The notes under the pieces: generated by a model
What the model was told of the DNA's origin: nothing
The model's input: the letters and a program-made list of their open reading frames with translations, nothing else
Databases searched by the model: none
Shown: positions 28,001 to 36,421 of the stretch, one piece after another
How positions within the stretch are numbered: position 1 is the stretch's first letter
Layout: each line of letters starts with the position of its first letter
Position numbers and translations under genes: made by a program
Assembly (NCBI RefSeq): GCF_016758175.1
Contig: NZ_QYAB01000004.1
Coordinates: forward strand, 62,001-126,000
Length of the DNA: 64,000 nucleotides
Source: Leucobacter zeae
Lineage (GTDB): Bacteria; Actinomycetota; Actinomycetes; Actinomycetales; Microbacteriaceae
Direction of reading: 5' to 3'

Positions 28001-30395
28001 GCACCGTGTCCGTGGCCTCGTTGCCGTCCGCATCCGAACCGACGACCGTGTAGACGCCGGCAGTGCTGTCGGCCGGAACCGGAACCTTCGTGTCCGCCGG
28101 GACGTTTCCGTCCGCGTCAGTGGTCACGACCACCGGATCGCCGACCGGGTTGCCCAGCGGGCCGGTCAGCTGCAGCGACACCTCGGTCGCCGGAGTCCAG
28201 CCCGCGGACGTCACCGTGGACTCGCCACCGGCCGGAACCGGGGACGAAGCATCGAGCGTCGGAGTCAGAGCGGCGTCATCGACCGTCACCGGGGACGAAG
28301 CCTCTCCACCGGTCTCGTCCGAACCCACGATCTCGTAGTCACCGGGGGTCGTGCCCTCGGGGATCTCGACGCAGGTACCCGCCGGGACGTTGCCATCACC
28401 GTCGGTCGTCACGACCACCGGCTCACCGACCGGGTTGCCGTCGGCATCCGTCAGCTGCAACGACACCTGCGCGTTCGGCAGCCAGCCGCCCGACGTGATC
28501 GCCGAGCATGCGCCCGGTGCGACCGGCGACTGCGCGTCGAGAGACGGCGCGTACACCGTCAGCGTGCCCGTCGCCTCGTCTTCGCCTGAGGTGCCCACCA
28601 CGGTGTACTCGCCGGCGGTGGCATCGGCCGGGACCGGAACCTGTGTATCCGCGGGGACGTTGCCGTCGCCGTCGGCGGTCACGACCACCGGCTCGCCCAC
28701 GGGGTTGCCGTCGGCATCGGTCAGCTGCAGCGACACCTCGGCGCCGGGGGTCCAGCCGCCCGAGGTGATCGTGGTCTCGCCACCGGCGGGAGCCGGCGAG
28801 GATGCCGTCAGCGTCGGGTCGACCGCGGCCAGGCCGCACGCATCGACCCTGAGCCCGGCGTTGCCGAAGCCCAGACGCGCCGCGCCTCCGACCAGTCCGA
28901 GGCTCAGCGCCGACACCTCGACACCGGAGGGCACATCCGCGCCGCCTCCCGTCGGAGTGCAGACCTGGGTCTCCTGGTGGTTGATCTGCAACGAGACCAC
29001 CTGCGAGATGATCTCGAGGAACGGATCGACGACGGCCCGGATGGGCACCGTGATCATGTCCGTCTTGATCGTCGTGAACGCCTGGTAGATCGGGTTGTTC
29101 CCGTCGGCGATGAGCGCCCGCAGCGGAGCGACGACGACGCCCATCGTCGCCTTCACCCCGTTGATCGTCGTGCAGGTCGCGATGCCCGCGATGCCGTTCG
29201 GCGTGCAGAAGTCCTCGGTCACCGCGCCCGTGAGGTCCATCTTCCACCCCGCGGTCGCGAGGTTGGGAACATCGATGGCGACGTTGATGATCATCCCTTG
29301 CAGCGACTCGACCGCGGCGTCCGTAGCGACCTCGAGCACCTTCTCGATGACGTCGTGCACGCTCGAGGCGATGAACGGGTAGGTCTCGTCGTCGATGAGC
29401 TCGGTGTTCGGGTTCTGGTTGTTGATCCCGACCGGGCGGTCGATCACGCCGTCGTCGTTGCCGCCGATGCGGCCGATGCCGAGCGTGACGGTTCCGGCGC
29501 CCAGGTCGATCGACGCGAGCCCGTCATCGGTCGTGATCGGAGCGAGCATGACGGCATCGAGCACGTCCTGCTGCAGCGTGGTCTCGATCGATACCGAGGT
29601 CTCGCCCGGGAGCAGTTCCGAGAGCCCGAGCGTCGAGTTGACGAGGTCGTTCGCGCTCTGCTCGAGGGTGCCTGCTGCGTCGCTGATGCCGTCCGCCGCC
29701 TGCTCGATGACCGGGGAGTGGATCACGATCTTCGCGTCGCCCACCCGGTACTGGCCCATGCCGCCGACCGTGTCGGGGTCCTGGAAGGCCCCGTCGACCG
29801 CCTCGACCCAGGCTCCGCCGAGGCCGAAGGTGAAGTCGGCCTGGTCGACCGCGATGTCCGTGACGCCGTCGACGCCAGCCGCTTCGAAGAGCGAGAGCAG
29901 GTCGATCGAGGCGGTGCCGAAGTCGCCGTCCTGACCGTCGAGGGTGATGCCGCCGTCTGCGCCCGCGATCCCGGAGATCGCCTCGCCGTTACGGCCGTCG
30001 GTCGCGGTCGACTCGCTGAGCAGCGCACCGACCTGGCCGAACTGCAGCAGCTGGTCGAGCGGGATCGTGAATCCCGTCCCGAAATCGACGATCTCGGAGC
30101 CGCCCAGCGATCCGCTGAACGCCTCGCGATTCGGGCCCGGATCCGATGCGGATCCCGCGTGCGACTCGGCGAGACCGATGAGATCGTTCCCGCCGAGCGT
30201 CAGACCCGCGATACTCGCTTCGGCCTCGGTGGGCTCCGACGGATACGTGTCGAGCCCCATGGCGTTCGCGGTGCCCGAGAACGCGAGCATCGCCGCCACT
30301 CCGAGCGCCAGACCCGAGAAGAGGGTCGACCGTTTCCGGCCGCTCCCCCCTCCCGGTCGAGCCTTGACGGCTCCAACATGTCCAGATCTGAACAT
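25068..30395 (-). CDS. Giant repetitive cell-surface protein (choice-of-anchor G-like N terminus)
   Basis: 1775 residues. The ATG at 30395 has GGGGGAGGT upstream. A signal peptide ends SGTANA about 47 residues in. The next roughly 480 residues resemble the choice-of-anchor G type surface domain (LGGNDLIGLAESHAG, AISGIAGADGGITLDGQ). Twelve beta-rich repeats of about 93 residues follow (SPVPAGG..TVTS.GW.P..EVSLQL), as six A-B pairs. Repeats 2, 4 and 6 carry a Cys pair (CSAIT and GTCVEIPEG) lost from 8, 10 and 12. A final TIG/IPT-like domain precedes LVVTG, a hydrophobic helix and RRRASR, a variant sortase signal. It is probably a stalk or adhesin displayed on the wall. Confidence 0.88.
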   Translation of the reverse strand: MFRSGHVGAVKARPGGGSGRKRSTLFSGLALGVAAMLAFSGTANAMGLDTYPSEPTEAEASIAGLTLGGNDLIGLAESHAGSASDPGPNREAFSGSLGGSEIVDFGTGFTIPLDQLLQFGQVGALLSESTATDGRNGEAISGIAGADGGITLDGQDGDFGTASIDLLSLFEAAGVDGVTDIAVDQADFTFGLGGAWVEAVDGAFQDPDTVGGMGQYRVGDAKIVIHSPVIEQAADGISDAAGTLEQSANDLVNSTLGLSELLPGETSVSIETTLQQDVLDAVMLAPITTDDGLASIDLGAGTVTLGIGRIGGNDDGVIDRPVGINNQNPNTELIDDETYPFIASSVHDVIEKVLEVATDAAVESLQGMIINVAIDVPNLATAGWKMDLTGAVTEDFCTPNGIAGIATCTTINGVKATMGVVVAPLRALIADGNNPIYQAFTTIKTDMITVPIRAVVDPFLEIISQVVSLQINHQETQVCTPTGGGADVPSGVEVSALSLGLVGGAARLGFGNAGLRVDACGLAAVDPTLTASSPAPAGGETTITSGGWTPGAEVSLQLTDADGNPVGEPVVVTADGDGNVPADTQVPVPADATAGEYTVVGTSGEDEATGTLTVYAPSLDAQSPVAPGACSAITSGGWLPNAQVSLQLTDADGNPVGEPVVVTTDGDGNVPAGTCVEIPEGTTPGDYEIVGSDETGGEASSPVTVDDAALTPTLDASSPVPAGGESTVTSAGWTPATEVSLQLTGPLGNPVGDPVVVTTDADGNVPADTKVPVPADSTAGVYTVVGSDADGNEATDTVQVYAPSLDAQSPVAPGDCSAITSGGWLPNAEVTLQLTDADGNPVGGPVVVTTDADGNVPAGTCVEIPEGTTPGEYEIVGSDETGGEVTAPVVVEDAAVAPTLDATSPVAAGGSTTVTSAGWTPESEVSLQLTGPMGNPVGEPVVVTTDGDGNVPAGTTVPVPADATAGLYTVVGSDADGNEATDTVQVYAPSLEAETPVAPGDCSAITSGGWLPNTEVTLQLTDADGNPVGEPVVVTTDADGNVPAGTCVEIPEGTDPGEYEIVGSDETGGEVTAPVVVEDAAVAPVLTATSPVPAGGESTVTSTGWAPESEVSLQLTDADGNPVGDPVVVTTDGDGSTPLGTLVPVPADTTAGGYTVVGTSGDDEASAEVVVYAPTISATSPVPVGDATTVTSTGWLPSTEVSLQLTDGSGAPVGDPVVVTTDGDGNVPAATTVQVPADATPGDHSVVATDANGAEVSAPVEVTAAAGVPTLTATSPVPAGGETTVTSTGWAPESEVSLQLEDADGTSVGDPVVVTTDADGNVPADTTVPVPTDATAGTYTVVGTSGDDEASAPVAVYAPAISATSPVPAGGTTEVTSTGWLPSTEVSLQLTDGSGAPVGDPVVVTTDGDGNVPAATTIPVPADATPGDHSVVATDANGAEVSAPVEVTAATGAPTLTATSPVPAGGTTVVTSTGWDPESEVSLQLEDADGTPVGDPVVVTTDGDGATPADTSVLIPATATAGEYRVLGTGGDDEASAPVAVYAPSISATSPVPAGSSTAVTSTGWLPNEQVELQLVDGSGDEVGVGVEVTTDADGNVPAGTTVRVPATATPGGHVLHGTDANGVDVSAEVLVTAAAGPVCSDPKVTVTPSIASAGDTVTVTGTGFAAGSEATVQIFDADGKGLLHPPLTVTVGSDCGFTAQVKIPADTDPGDYTVVVTDGDGNTARADLKIRSSLVVTGMEPGLYVPLALLMLAAGAGALLVRRRASRMEGTARQ
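25490..28822 (-). repeat. Twelve-fold internal repeat array of the surface-protein gene
   Basis: About 278 bases per unit and about 555 bases per A-B pair. Units near 26146 and 26701, for example, are nearly identical at DNA level. High identity between neighbouring pairs points to recent duplication and to likely copy-number change between strains. Confidence 0.85.
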
Positions 30396-30577
30396 GCGCA
30401 CCTCCCCCTTCATCATCGAAATGAGACGGGGTCCCCCCGAGGTCGGCGCGTGGCCGCAGAGTCCCCCAACTCCGTGTGCGGGAGAGCTGTCCCCATAAGT
30501 CGGTGCAGTGACCGAGTACTCTCCCGACACCGACACTAGGGATGCTCCCAGCGTTCTTCCAGGTAAAAAATTCCCCC

Positions 30578-30591
30578 CATTGTCGACAATG
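30578..30591. promoter_or_regulatory. Candidate operator CATTGTCGACAATG
   Basis: A perfect 14-bp palindrome in the divergent gap between the surface-protein gene and the MmyB-like regulator. It sits about 64 bases before the regulator's predicted -10, and is a plausible binding site for that regulator. The 272-base gap also holds GAGTACTC at 30514-30521. Confidence 0.5.
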
Positions 30592-30667
30592 CGACGCGCC
30601 GGAACATTGCGCCTCCGTCCCGAGTCGGGTTTCTGCACCCGGTGCACCGTCCCCTAATGTGGTCGCC

Positions 30668-31549
30668 ATGGGGATGGGGATTTCTATGGCGATGCGTGAT
30701 TTCCTGATGTCGAGGCGCGCTCGGCTGACGCCCGAGGCTGCGGGAATCGCGGCGCAGGGCCGTCGCCGCGTGCCCGGACTCCGGCGCGAAGAAGTCGCAG
30801 AACTCGCTGGCGTCAGCACCGAGTACTACGTCCAGATCGAGCGCGGTCGGCTCCACGGCATCTCGGGAGAGGTGCTCGACCGGATCGCCGTCGCACTCCA
30901 GCTCTGCGAGGTGGAATGCCAGCACTTCGCGAACCTGGCCCGCAATCTCCGGGGCACGAGGGTCGCGCGGCCGTTGCCGCTCGAGTTCCGGGTGCCGCCG
31001 GGGATCCAGACGCTGATGGATCTGTCTTCGCGCACGGCCTCGGTCGTCATGACCCCACGGCTCGAGCTCATCGCGAGCAACCGGCTCGGTCGGGCGCTCT
31101 TCGCGCCGATCCTCGATCCCCGGGACCCGAAGCCGAATCTTGCGGCGTTCGTCTTCCTCGACGAGCGGTCCCGGCAGTTCTTCACGGTCTGGGAGGCCGC
31201 GGCCGACAGCACGGCGGCGCTGCTGCTGCTGGAGTGGGGGCGCAGCCCGCACGACCCGCTCCTCGGCGCACTCATCGACCGGTTGCGCGAGCAGAGCTCC
31301 GAGTTCGAGCGCCGCTGGACCGCGCACGCGGTCGTCTCCAACATCCGCGATGCCCAGCGCTTCCAGCACCCCGAGCTCGGCGACCTCGACCTGCAGTTCG
31401 AGACGCTCGAGATCCCGAGTTCGCAGGGGCTCGTGATGCTCAACTTCTTCGCCGCGCCCGATGATCCTGCGGCGGAGCAGCTCCGGCGCCTGGGAACGAC
31501 GAAGGCCCCCGCCGAAGCGGGGGCCGGTGGAGCCGACTTCGGGATTTGA
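30668..31549 (+). CDS. MmyB-like helix-turn-helix regulator
   Basis: 293 residues. TAATGT at 30655-30660 ends seven bases before the ATG, suggesting a leaderless message; an ATG at 30686 after GGGGATGGGGA is the alternative. The N terminus is an XRE-type HTH (DFLMSRRARLTPEAAG, RRRVPGLRREEVAELAGVSTEYYVQIERGR without break). The rest is an MmyB-like ligand domain (IASNRLGRALFAPIL, NLAAFVFLDERSRQFFTVWEAAAD, HPELGDLDLQFETLEIP), which binds fatty-acyl ligands in a characterised relative. Its last about 17 codons run over the tRNA-Thr terminator and tRNA gene on the other strand. It is divergent from the surface protein, a possible target. Confidence 0.9.
   Translation: MGMGISMAMRDFLMSRRARLTPEAAGIAAQGRRRVPGLRREEVAELAGVSTEYYVQIERGRLHGISGEVLDRIAVALQLCEVECQHFANLARNLRGTRVARPLPLEFRVPPGIQTLMDLSSRTASVVMTPRLELIASNRLGRALFAPILDPRDPKPNLAAFVFLDERSRQFFTVWEAAADSTAALLLLEWGRSPHDPLLGALIDRLREQSSEFERRWTAHAVVSNIRDAQRFQHPELGDLDLQFETLEIPSSQGLVMLNFFAAPDDPAAEQLRRLGTTKAPAEAGAGGADFGI
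31504..31525 (-). terminator. Terminator of tRNA-Thr, inside the regulator's 3' end
   Basis: On the minus strand a nine-bp perfect stem GGCCCCCGC closes a TTCG tetraloop five bases after the tRNA, followed by TTC. This is a classic stable tRNA terminator. It is antisense to the last codons of the MmyB-like gene. Confidence 0.8.
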
Positions 31550-31602
31550 ACCCGAGACCTGTTCTTTACGAGGGAACTGCTCTACCCCTGAGCTAAGTCG
31601 GC
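31531..31602 (-). tRNA. tRNA-Thr(CGU)
   Basis: 72 nt cloverleaf. Acceptor stem GCCGACT/AGTCGGC with discriminator U, D-arm GCTC/GAGC, anticodon loop CTCGTAA (anticodon CGT), T-arm TCGGG/CCCGA with TTCAAAT loop. CCA is not encoded. The anticodon stem GTTCC/AGAAC has a C31-A39 mismatch beside the loop. Confidence 0.95.
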
Positions 31603-31717
31603 TTGGCGCGGAATCGCTCCCGCACACGAGGTAAGACTGTAGCACGTTTGCGGCGCCGATCAGAACACGCGCCGCTCCTCCCGGCGCGTCGCGGAGCATT
31701 GCGCTCGCGGGTCAGGG

Positions 31718-33301
31718 CTACGCGCAGCGCGAACCGCTCGCGGGCGCCTTCCCGCGGAGCAGGTACGCGTCGACCGCCGCGTCCACGCACGCATCCTCCC
31801 CGTACGCCGTGTGCCCCTCTCCGACGTACGTGAGCAGGGTAGCGCTTTCGAGCTGCGCCGCGAGCGACTCCGCCCAGCGGTACGGGGTTGCCGGATCGCC
31901 GGTCGTGCCGACCACGAGGATCGGAGCCGCCCCCGTCGCCCGCACGGGACCTCGATCGGCGGACGCCTGCTCCGGCCATGCGGCGCAGGCGACATCGCCG
32001 TAGCCTTGGAAGCGCCCGATCGTCGGCGCGATACGGTCGAGCTCTGCCGCATCCTCGGCCATTCTCGCGGGGTCCAGGCCGTCGTCCGCGAGCGGGTAGT
32101 CGAGGCAGTTGATCGCGCTGAACGCCTCGGTCGAGTTCGACAGGTAGCGCCCGTTCTCGCGGTCGTAGTAGAAGTCCGCGAGAGCCAGTCCCACGTCGGC
32201 GTTCCCGTCCGCGACCGAGGCGAAGAGCTCGTCGAGGTAGCTCCACATGCTGGGCGAGTAGAGCGGGGTGATGATCGCGGTGAGCATCGTCCCCGACGAG
32301 AACATGCGTCCGTCGCCTCCCGTGAGCGGTTCGGCCTCGACCGCGTCGAGCTGGGCCCCGATCTGAGCCATCGCCGCATCGACGTCCCCGCTCAGGGGGC
32401 ACTCCTCGCGGGTGAGGCAGTCGGTCGCGTAGGCCCGCAGAGCGGTCTCGAAACCGCGCGTCTGCTCGCGCACGACCTCGTCGAGACCGACCGACGGGTC
32501 CATGGCCCCGTCGAGCACGATCCGCCCGACCCGGTCGGGGTAGGCGTCAGCGTAGCGTGCGCCGATGTACGTGCCGTAGGAGAACCCGAGGTAGTCGAGC
32601 CGGCTCTCCCCGAAGATCGCGCGCAGCATGTCGAGGTCCCGCACCGTGTCGGCGGTGCTCACGTGCCCGAGCAACGGCCCGGTCCGCCGTTCGCAGGCCT
32701 CACCGAATTCCCTGGCGTCGCCGAGCGCTGCCTCGATCCATGCGTCGCTGCCCGGCTCCAGGTCAGCGGCGGACCCGGGGCCGAACAGGTACTCGTCCAT
32801 CCCGGCCGCGTCGAGGCAGGTCACGTGCGACGACATCCCGACGCCGCGCGGATCCCAGCCGACGACGTCGTAGGCGTCCTGCACATCGGAGGTGATGGAC
32901 GGACCGTTCGCGACGTAGTCGGCTCCTGAAGCGCCGGGGCCTCCGGGGTTCACGAACAGCGTGCCCTCTGACCCGCCGCCGGTGGCCCCGCGCTTCACCA
33001 GGCGCAGCGTGATCGTCTCGCCGGAGGGGTCCGCCCAGTCGAGGGGCGCACGCACATCCGCGCAGGCGACCCCGTCGAGGCAGTCGCGCCACACGGGCTC
33101 CTGCTCGCCGAATTCGGCGACCGTCGCCGGTTCCCCCTCGGGCAGCGGCCCGATCCGGGAGGACTCGTCGGCGCCGCCGACCCCGGGGAGCAGTCCGCAC
33201 CCCGAAAGCGCGAGGCCGAGCACCGCGCACGCGGCGGCGGCCCGCAGCGCGCGTGCTCCCCCGCGCCCCGCCGCGAGGGCGGAGCGGCGCGCGCCGCTCA
33301 C
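31718..33301 (-). CDS. Secreted S33 peptidase lipoprotein (tripeptidyl aminopeptidase-like)
   Basis: 527 residues from a GTG overlapping the holB stop (GTGA). Lipobox ALSGC, Cys35. Alpha/beta-hydrolase marks are NPGGPGASG (oxyanion loop), DYLGFSYGTYIG with nucleophile Ser241, and VVGTTGDPATPYRWAESLA plus GEGHTAY for the acid-His end. A C-terminal lid of the TAP-like type is present. Members release di- or tripeptides from N termini outside the cell. Coupling to holB is positional only. The Cys near the C terminus may form a disulfide. Confidence 0.9.
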   Translation of the reverse strand: MSGARRSALAAGRGGARALRAAAACAVLGLALSGCGLLPGVGGADESSRIGPLPEGEPATVAEFGEQEPVWRDCLDGVACADVRAPLDWADPSGETITLRLVKRGATGGGSEGTLFVNPGGPGASGADYVANGPSITSDVQDAYDVVGWDPRGVGMSSHVTCLDAAGMDEYLFGPGSAADLEPGSDAWIEAALGDAREFGEACERRTGPLLGHVSTADTVRDLDMLRAIFGESRLDYLGFSYGTYIGARYADAYPDRVGRIVLDGAMDPSVGLDEVVREQTRGFETALRAYATDCLTREECPLSGDVDAAMAQIGAQLDAVEAEPLTGGDGRMFSSGTMLTAIITPLYSPSMWSYLDELFASVADGNADVGLALADFYYDRENGRYLSNSTEAFSAINCLDYPLADDGLDPARMAEDAAELDRIAPTIGRFQGYGDVACAAWPEQASADRGPVRATGAAPILVVGTTGDPATPYRWAESLAAQLESATLLTYVGEGHTAYGEDACVDAAVDAYLLRGKAPASGSRCA

Positions 33302-34461
33302 GCCGCGACCGCCTGCGCGACCACCGACGCGAACATCGCCTCGAGCACGAGCCCGGGCGTGATGGCGCGCCCGAGTCGATCCCTCGCAGCCTCCACCGCC
33401 GAGACCACGGCGAGCGCCCGCTCGGGGCCCCAGCGGTCGGCGAGATCGGCGATCCGCGCGGCCTGCTCCCGGTTCACCAGCTCGAAGCCCGCCTCGGACT
33501 CGGCCGAGGTTGAGTGCAGCGCCTGCAGCAGCACATCGCGGTAGAGCGAGAGCAGATCCGTGAGGATGCGATCGATGCCGTCGCTCAGGCTGCGCTTCGC
33601 ACGCCGCTTCTGCTCCTCCTCGAGCGCCCGCATCTGCGCCCGCATCTGGGGCGGGATCGCTGCGCCGGGTGCGAGGCCGAGGCTCCGCATCGCGTCCTCG
33701 CGCTCGCGCGCGTCGAGCATCTCGGTCAACGCGGCGGCGTCGGCCTCGGCGACCTTCACGAGCGACGCTGCGGCGTGCATCGCGTCGCCGAGCGTCTCGA
33801 TGCCGAGCGCGATCTCGATCGTCCGCTGGCGACGCTGCAGCGCGTCGGGGTCGCTCGCCAGGCGGCGCGCCATGCCGATGTGGCTCTGGGCGAGCCGAGC
33901 GGCGCGCTCCGCGACATCGGGATCGATGCCGTCGCGCTCGTGCAGCAGCCGCGCGATGTCGGCCGGAGACGGCGTCGACAGGTGCAGGGAGCGCGTGCGG
34001 GATCGGATCGTGGGCAGCAGGTCGGCCTCGCTCGGCGCGCAGAGGATCCAGATGGTCCGCTCGGGCGGCTCCTCGACCGCCTTCAGCAGCACGTTGGACG
34101 TGGTCTCGGTCATGCGATCGGCGTCCTCGACGACGATCACCCGGTATCGCCCTTCCGACGGCGCATAGTACGACGACGCGGCGGCCTCGCGCGCGGCATC
34201 GATCTTGATGATCGCGGCCTGCGTCGTGAGCAGCACGAGGTCGGGGTGCGTCCGGGCCGAGACCTGGGCGAACACCGCCTCGCGGTCGGCCTCCGTCCGC
34301 GCGATCAGCGCAGCGGCGAAGCGGAAGGCGAGGTTGGAGCGCCCGGATCCAGGCGGGCCCGTGATGAGCCACGCGTGCGCGGGCACCGCCCCGGGCGCAG
34401 CGGCCCGCTCCAGCGTGCGCACGGCGTCCGGCTGCCCGACGATCTCTGCCCAGAATTCCAC
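33298..34461 (-). CDS. holB: DNA polymerase III subunit delta'
   Basis: 387 residues from a GTG; TAGCCT ends six bases upstream, so it is probably leaderless. EIVGQPDAVRTLERAA opens the clamp-loader AAA+ fold. The P-loop reads GPPGSGRS, with Arg in place of Lys, consistent with a subunit that does not hydrolyse ATP. VIVVEDADRMTETTSNVLLKAVEEPPERTIWILCAPS is the delta' signature, with SRTRSLH as sensor region. It helps load the sliding clamp. In many actinobacteria tmk is the upstream neighbour; here it is not within the window. Confidence 0.93.
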   Translation of the reverse strand: MEFWAEIVGQPDAVRTLERAAAPGAVPAHAWLITGPPGSGRSNLAFRFAAALIARTEADREAVFAQVSARTHPDLVLLTTQAAIIKIDAAREAAASSYYAPSEGRYRVIVVEDADRMTETTSNVLLKAVEEPPERTIWILCAPSEADLLPTIRSRTRSLHLSTPSPADIARLLHERDGIDPDVAERAARLAQSHIGMARRLASDPDALQRRQRTIEIALGIETLGDAMHAAASLVKVAEADAAALTEMLDAREREDAMRSLGLAPGAAIPPQMRAQMRALEEEQKRRAKRSLSDGIDRILTDLLSLYRDVLLQALHSTSAESEAGFELVNREQAARIADLADRWGPERALAVVSAVEAARDRLGRAITPGLVLEAMFASVVAQAVAA

Positions 34462-34522
34462 GCGAACAGGCTATCGTGCGGCACTGACAGCGGCCGGCGG
34501 GCGCCGCTTCGCCCGGTCCCGG

Positions 34523-36421
34523 CTACCCGATGAGGCTCGGTTGGAGGTCGCGCAGGGTGCGCCTCCACGTTATCCGGGCGACGCCGAGCATCGCGAGCAG
34601 CAGCGCCACGACGAGCCAGGTGCCCACGACGGCGAGGTCGGCGCTCACGCGGTCCCAGCCGCCCCCGCCGTACATCACCTGCCGCATCGCGTCGACCACG
34701 AAGCCCATGGGCAGGATGTGATGCAGGGTCGCGAGCGGGGCCGGAAGCGTCTGCCACGGGAATGTGCCGCCCGCCGTCACGAGCTGCAGCACCATGAGCA
34801 CCAGGCCCATGAACTGTCCCACCGAGCCGAACCAGACGTTCAGGGCGAGGATGATCGCGCTGAAGCACGCGGATGCGAGTACGAGCAGCCCGAACGTCGC
34901 GAGCGGGTTGGCGAACTGGAATCCGAGCGTGATCGCGAGCACGCCGAAGAGCCCGAGCATCTGCAGGCCGCCGAGCACGGCCGGGGTCGCCCACCCCGCG
35001 ACCGTGACCCGCACCGGAGCATCCAGCGCCGTCACCGCGCGCTTCGAGATCGGCTTCACGATGAGGAACAGGGCGTAGATGCCGATCCATGCGGCGAGTG
35101 CCGCGAAGAACGGAGCGAGTCCGGCGCCGTAGTTCTGGGCCTGGGTGAGGGCGTCGGTCGAGATCGACACGGGCGCCGCGAGCGTCGTCGCCTGCGCCTT
35201 CCGCGTCTCGGCGTCCGCATCGGGCAGCTTCGCCGCGCCGTCGGAGAGGCCGGTCGCCAGTGCGCCGGCGCCCTCGACGGCCGTGACGAGTCCGTCATGG
35301 AGGGCTGCGGCTCCCTTCCGCAGCTCCTCGGCGCCCGTCGCCGCGGTCGCCGTCGCATCCGAGAGCTCGGCGGATCCCGCCGCAGCGGTCCTCGCCCCCT
35401 CCGAGAGCCGCGCGGCACCGTCAGCGACCTGACCGGCGCCAGCGTCGAGCTCGTCGAGCTTGCCCCGCACGCCGCCGACGCGCTCCGCAGCGGCCTGCAG
35501 CTTCGCTCCGACGGGGTCCAGCCGGGCGAGCACGGCATCGGCCTCGGCTGCGGTGAGCCCGCGCTCCACGAGCGCGGCCCGAATGTCGGACCGGATCCCG
35601 GGCAGCTCGCCGGCAGCTCCCTGCACCGCGTCGTCGACGGTGTCGGCGACGCTCGCGACCTCGGAGGTGCCCGCGTGCACGCGGGTCGCGCCGTCGGTCA
35701 GCGTCACGAGCCCCTCGGAGAGCTGCGCGTTGCCTGCGGCGAGGCGCACGGCGCCCTGGTGGATCTGCGCGGTCCCGTCGGCCAGCTCCCCCGCTCCGGC
35801 CTCGAGCTCGCCCGCACCGTCGGTGGCGGTGACGAGCCCGTCGTGGAGCTCGTCCGCGCCCTTCGCGGCGTCGACCAGGCTCAGACGGATCGAGTTCAGG
35901 GCGTCGAGCATGGTGAGCCCGGCCTCGTGCACCACCTTCTCGGCGACCGTTTCTCGGATCCTCTCGACCGCCTGCTTGCCGATCGTCGAGGCGAGGTAGT
36001 TGTTCGCATCGTTGGTGAGCAGCAGGATGTCGGCGGCGCGCGGCGCATCGCCCTGGATGGACGCGATCGATTCGGTGAAGTCCTCGGGGATCCGCACCGC
36101 GAAATCGTATGCGCCGGCGTCGAGCCCGGCCTCGACATCGGCGGCGTCGACGCGGCGCCAGTCGAAGGTGTCGCTCCCGAGCAGCTCCTCGGCGACCTCC
36201 TCCCCCACGTTCCGCTCCGTGCCCGCGACCTCGGCTCCGGCGTCGTCGACGACGAGCGCGACGGGCACGTTCGAGAGTTTCGCGTACGGATCCTGGTTCG
36301 CCCACAGATAGAGGCCGCCGTAGAGGATGGGCACGCACACGAGGGCGACGAGTGCGAGCACCGACATCTTCGTCGAGAGGAGCCGCCGGAACTCGGCGGT
36401 GACGATCTGCAGAATCTTCAT
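34523..36421 (-). CDS. YhgE/Pip-type membrane protein
   Basis: 632 residues. One N-terminal helix (MSVLALVALVCVPILYGGLYLWANQDPYAKLSNVPVALV without break) is followed by about 370 outside residues with repeated heptad-like blocks (DGLVTATDGAGELEAGAGELADGTAQI), a long coiled coil typical of YhgE/Pip. Five or six helices close the protein, including the ABC-2-like PWQTLPAPLATLHHILPMGFVVDAMR. Relatives include phage receptors and parts of type VII secretion loci. Its start overlaps the ATPase-like gene before it (ATGA), and the two probably form one unit. Confidence 0.9.
   Translation of the reverse strand: MKILQIVTAEFRRLLSTKMSVLALVALVCVPILYGGLYLWANQDPYAKLSNVPVALVVDDAGAEVAGTERNVGEEVAEELLGSDTFDWRRVDAADVEAGLDAGAYDFAVRIPEDFTESIASIQGDAPRAADILLLTNDANNYLASTIGKQAVERIRETVAEKVVHEAGLTMLDALNSIRLSLVDAAKGADELHDGLVTATDGAGELEAGAGELADGTAQIHQGAVRLAAGNAQLSEGLVTLTDGATRVHAGTSEVASVADTVDDAVQGAAGELPGIRSDIRAALVERGLTAAEADAVLARLDPVGAKLQAAAERVGGVRGKLDELDAGAGQVADGAARLSEGARTAAAGSAELSDATATAATGAEELRKGAAALHDGLVTAVEGAGALATGLSDGAAKLPDADAETRKAQATTLAAPVSISTDALTQAQNYGAGLAPFFAALAAWIGIYALFLIVKPISKRAVTALDAPVRVTVAGWATPAVLGGLQMLGLFGVLAITLGFQFANPLATFGLLVLASACFSAIILALNVWFGSVGQFMGLVLMVLQLVTAGGTFPWQTLPAPLATLHHILPMGFVVDAMRQVMYGGGGWDRVSADLAVVGTWLVVALLLAMLGVARITWRRTLRDLQPSLIG

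Noticed and set aside
25341-28589. 1082-codon open frame on the plus strand opposite the surface-protein gene
   Set aside because: It mirrors the repeats of the minus-strand gene, has Arg/His-rich low-complexity sequence, no ribosome site and no domain. It is an effect of high G+C and repeats.
31718-34372. Single long minus-strand frame suggesting a fused 884-residue protein
   Set aside because: The upstream part is holB read in the wrong frame. The lipoprotein peptidase starts at the GTG at 33301.
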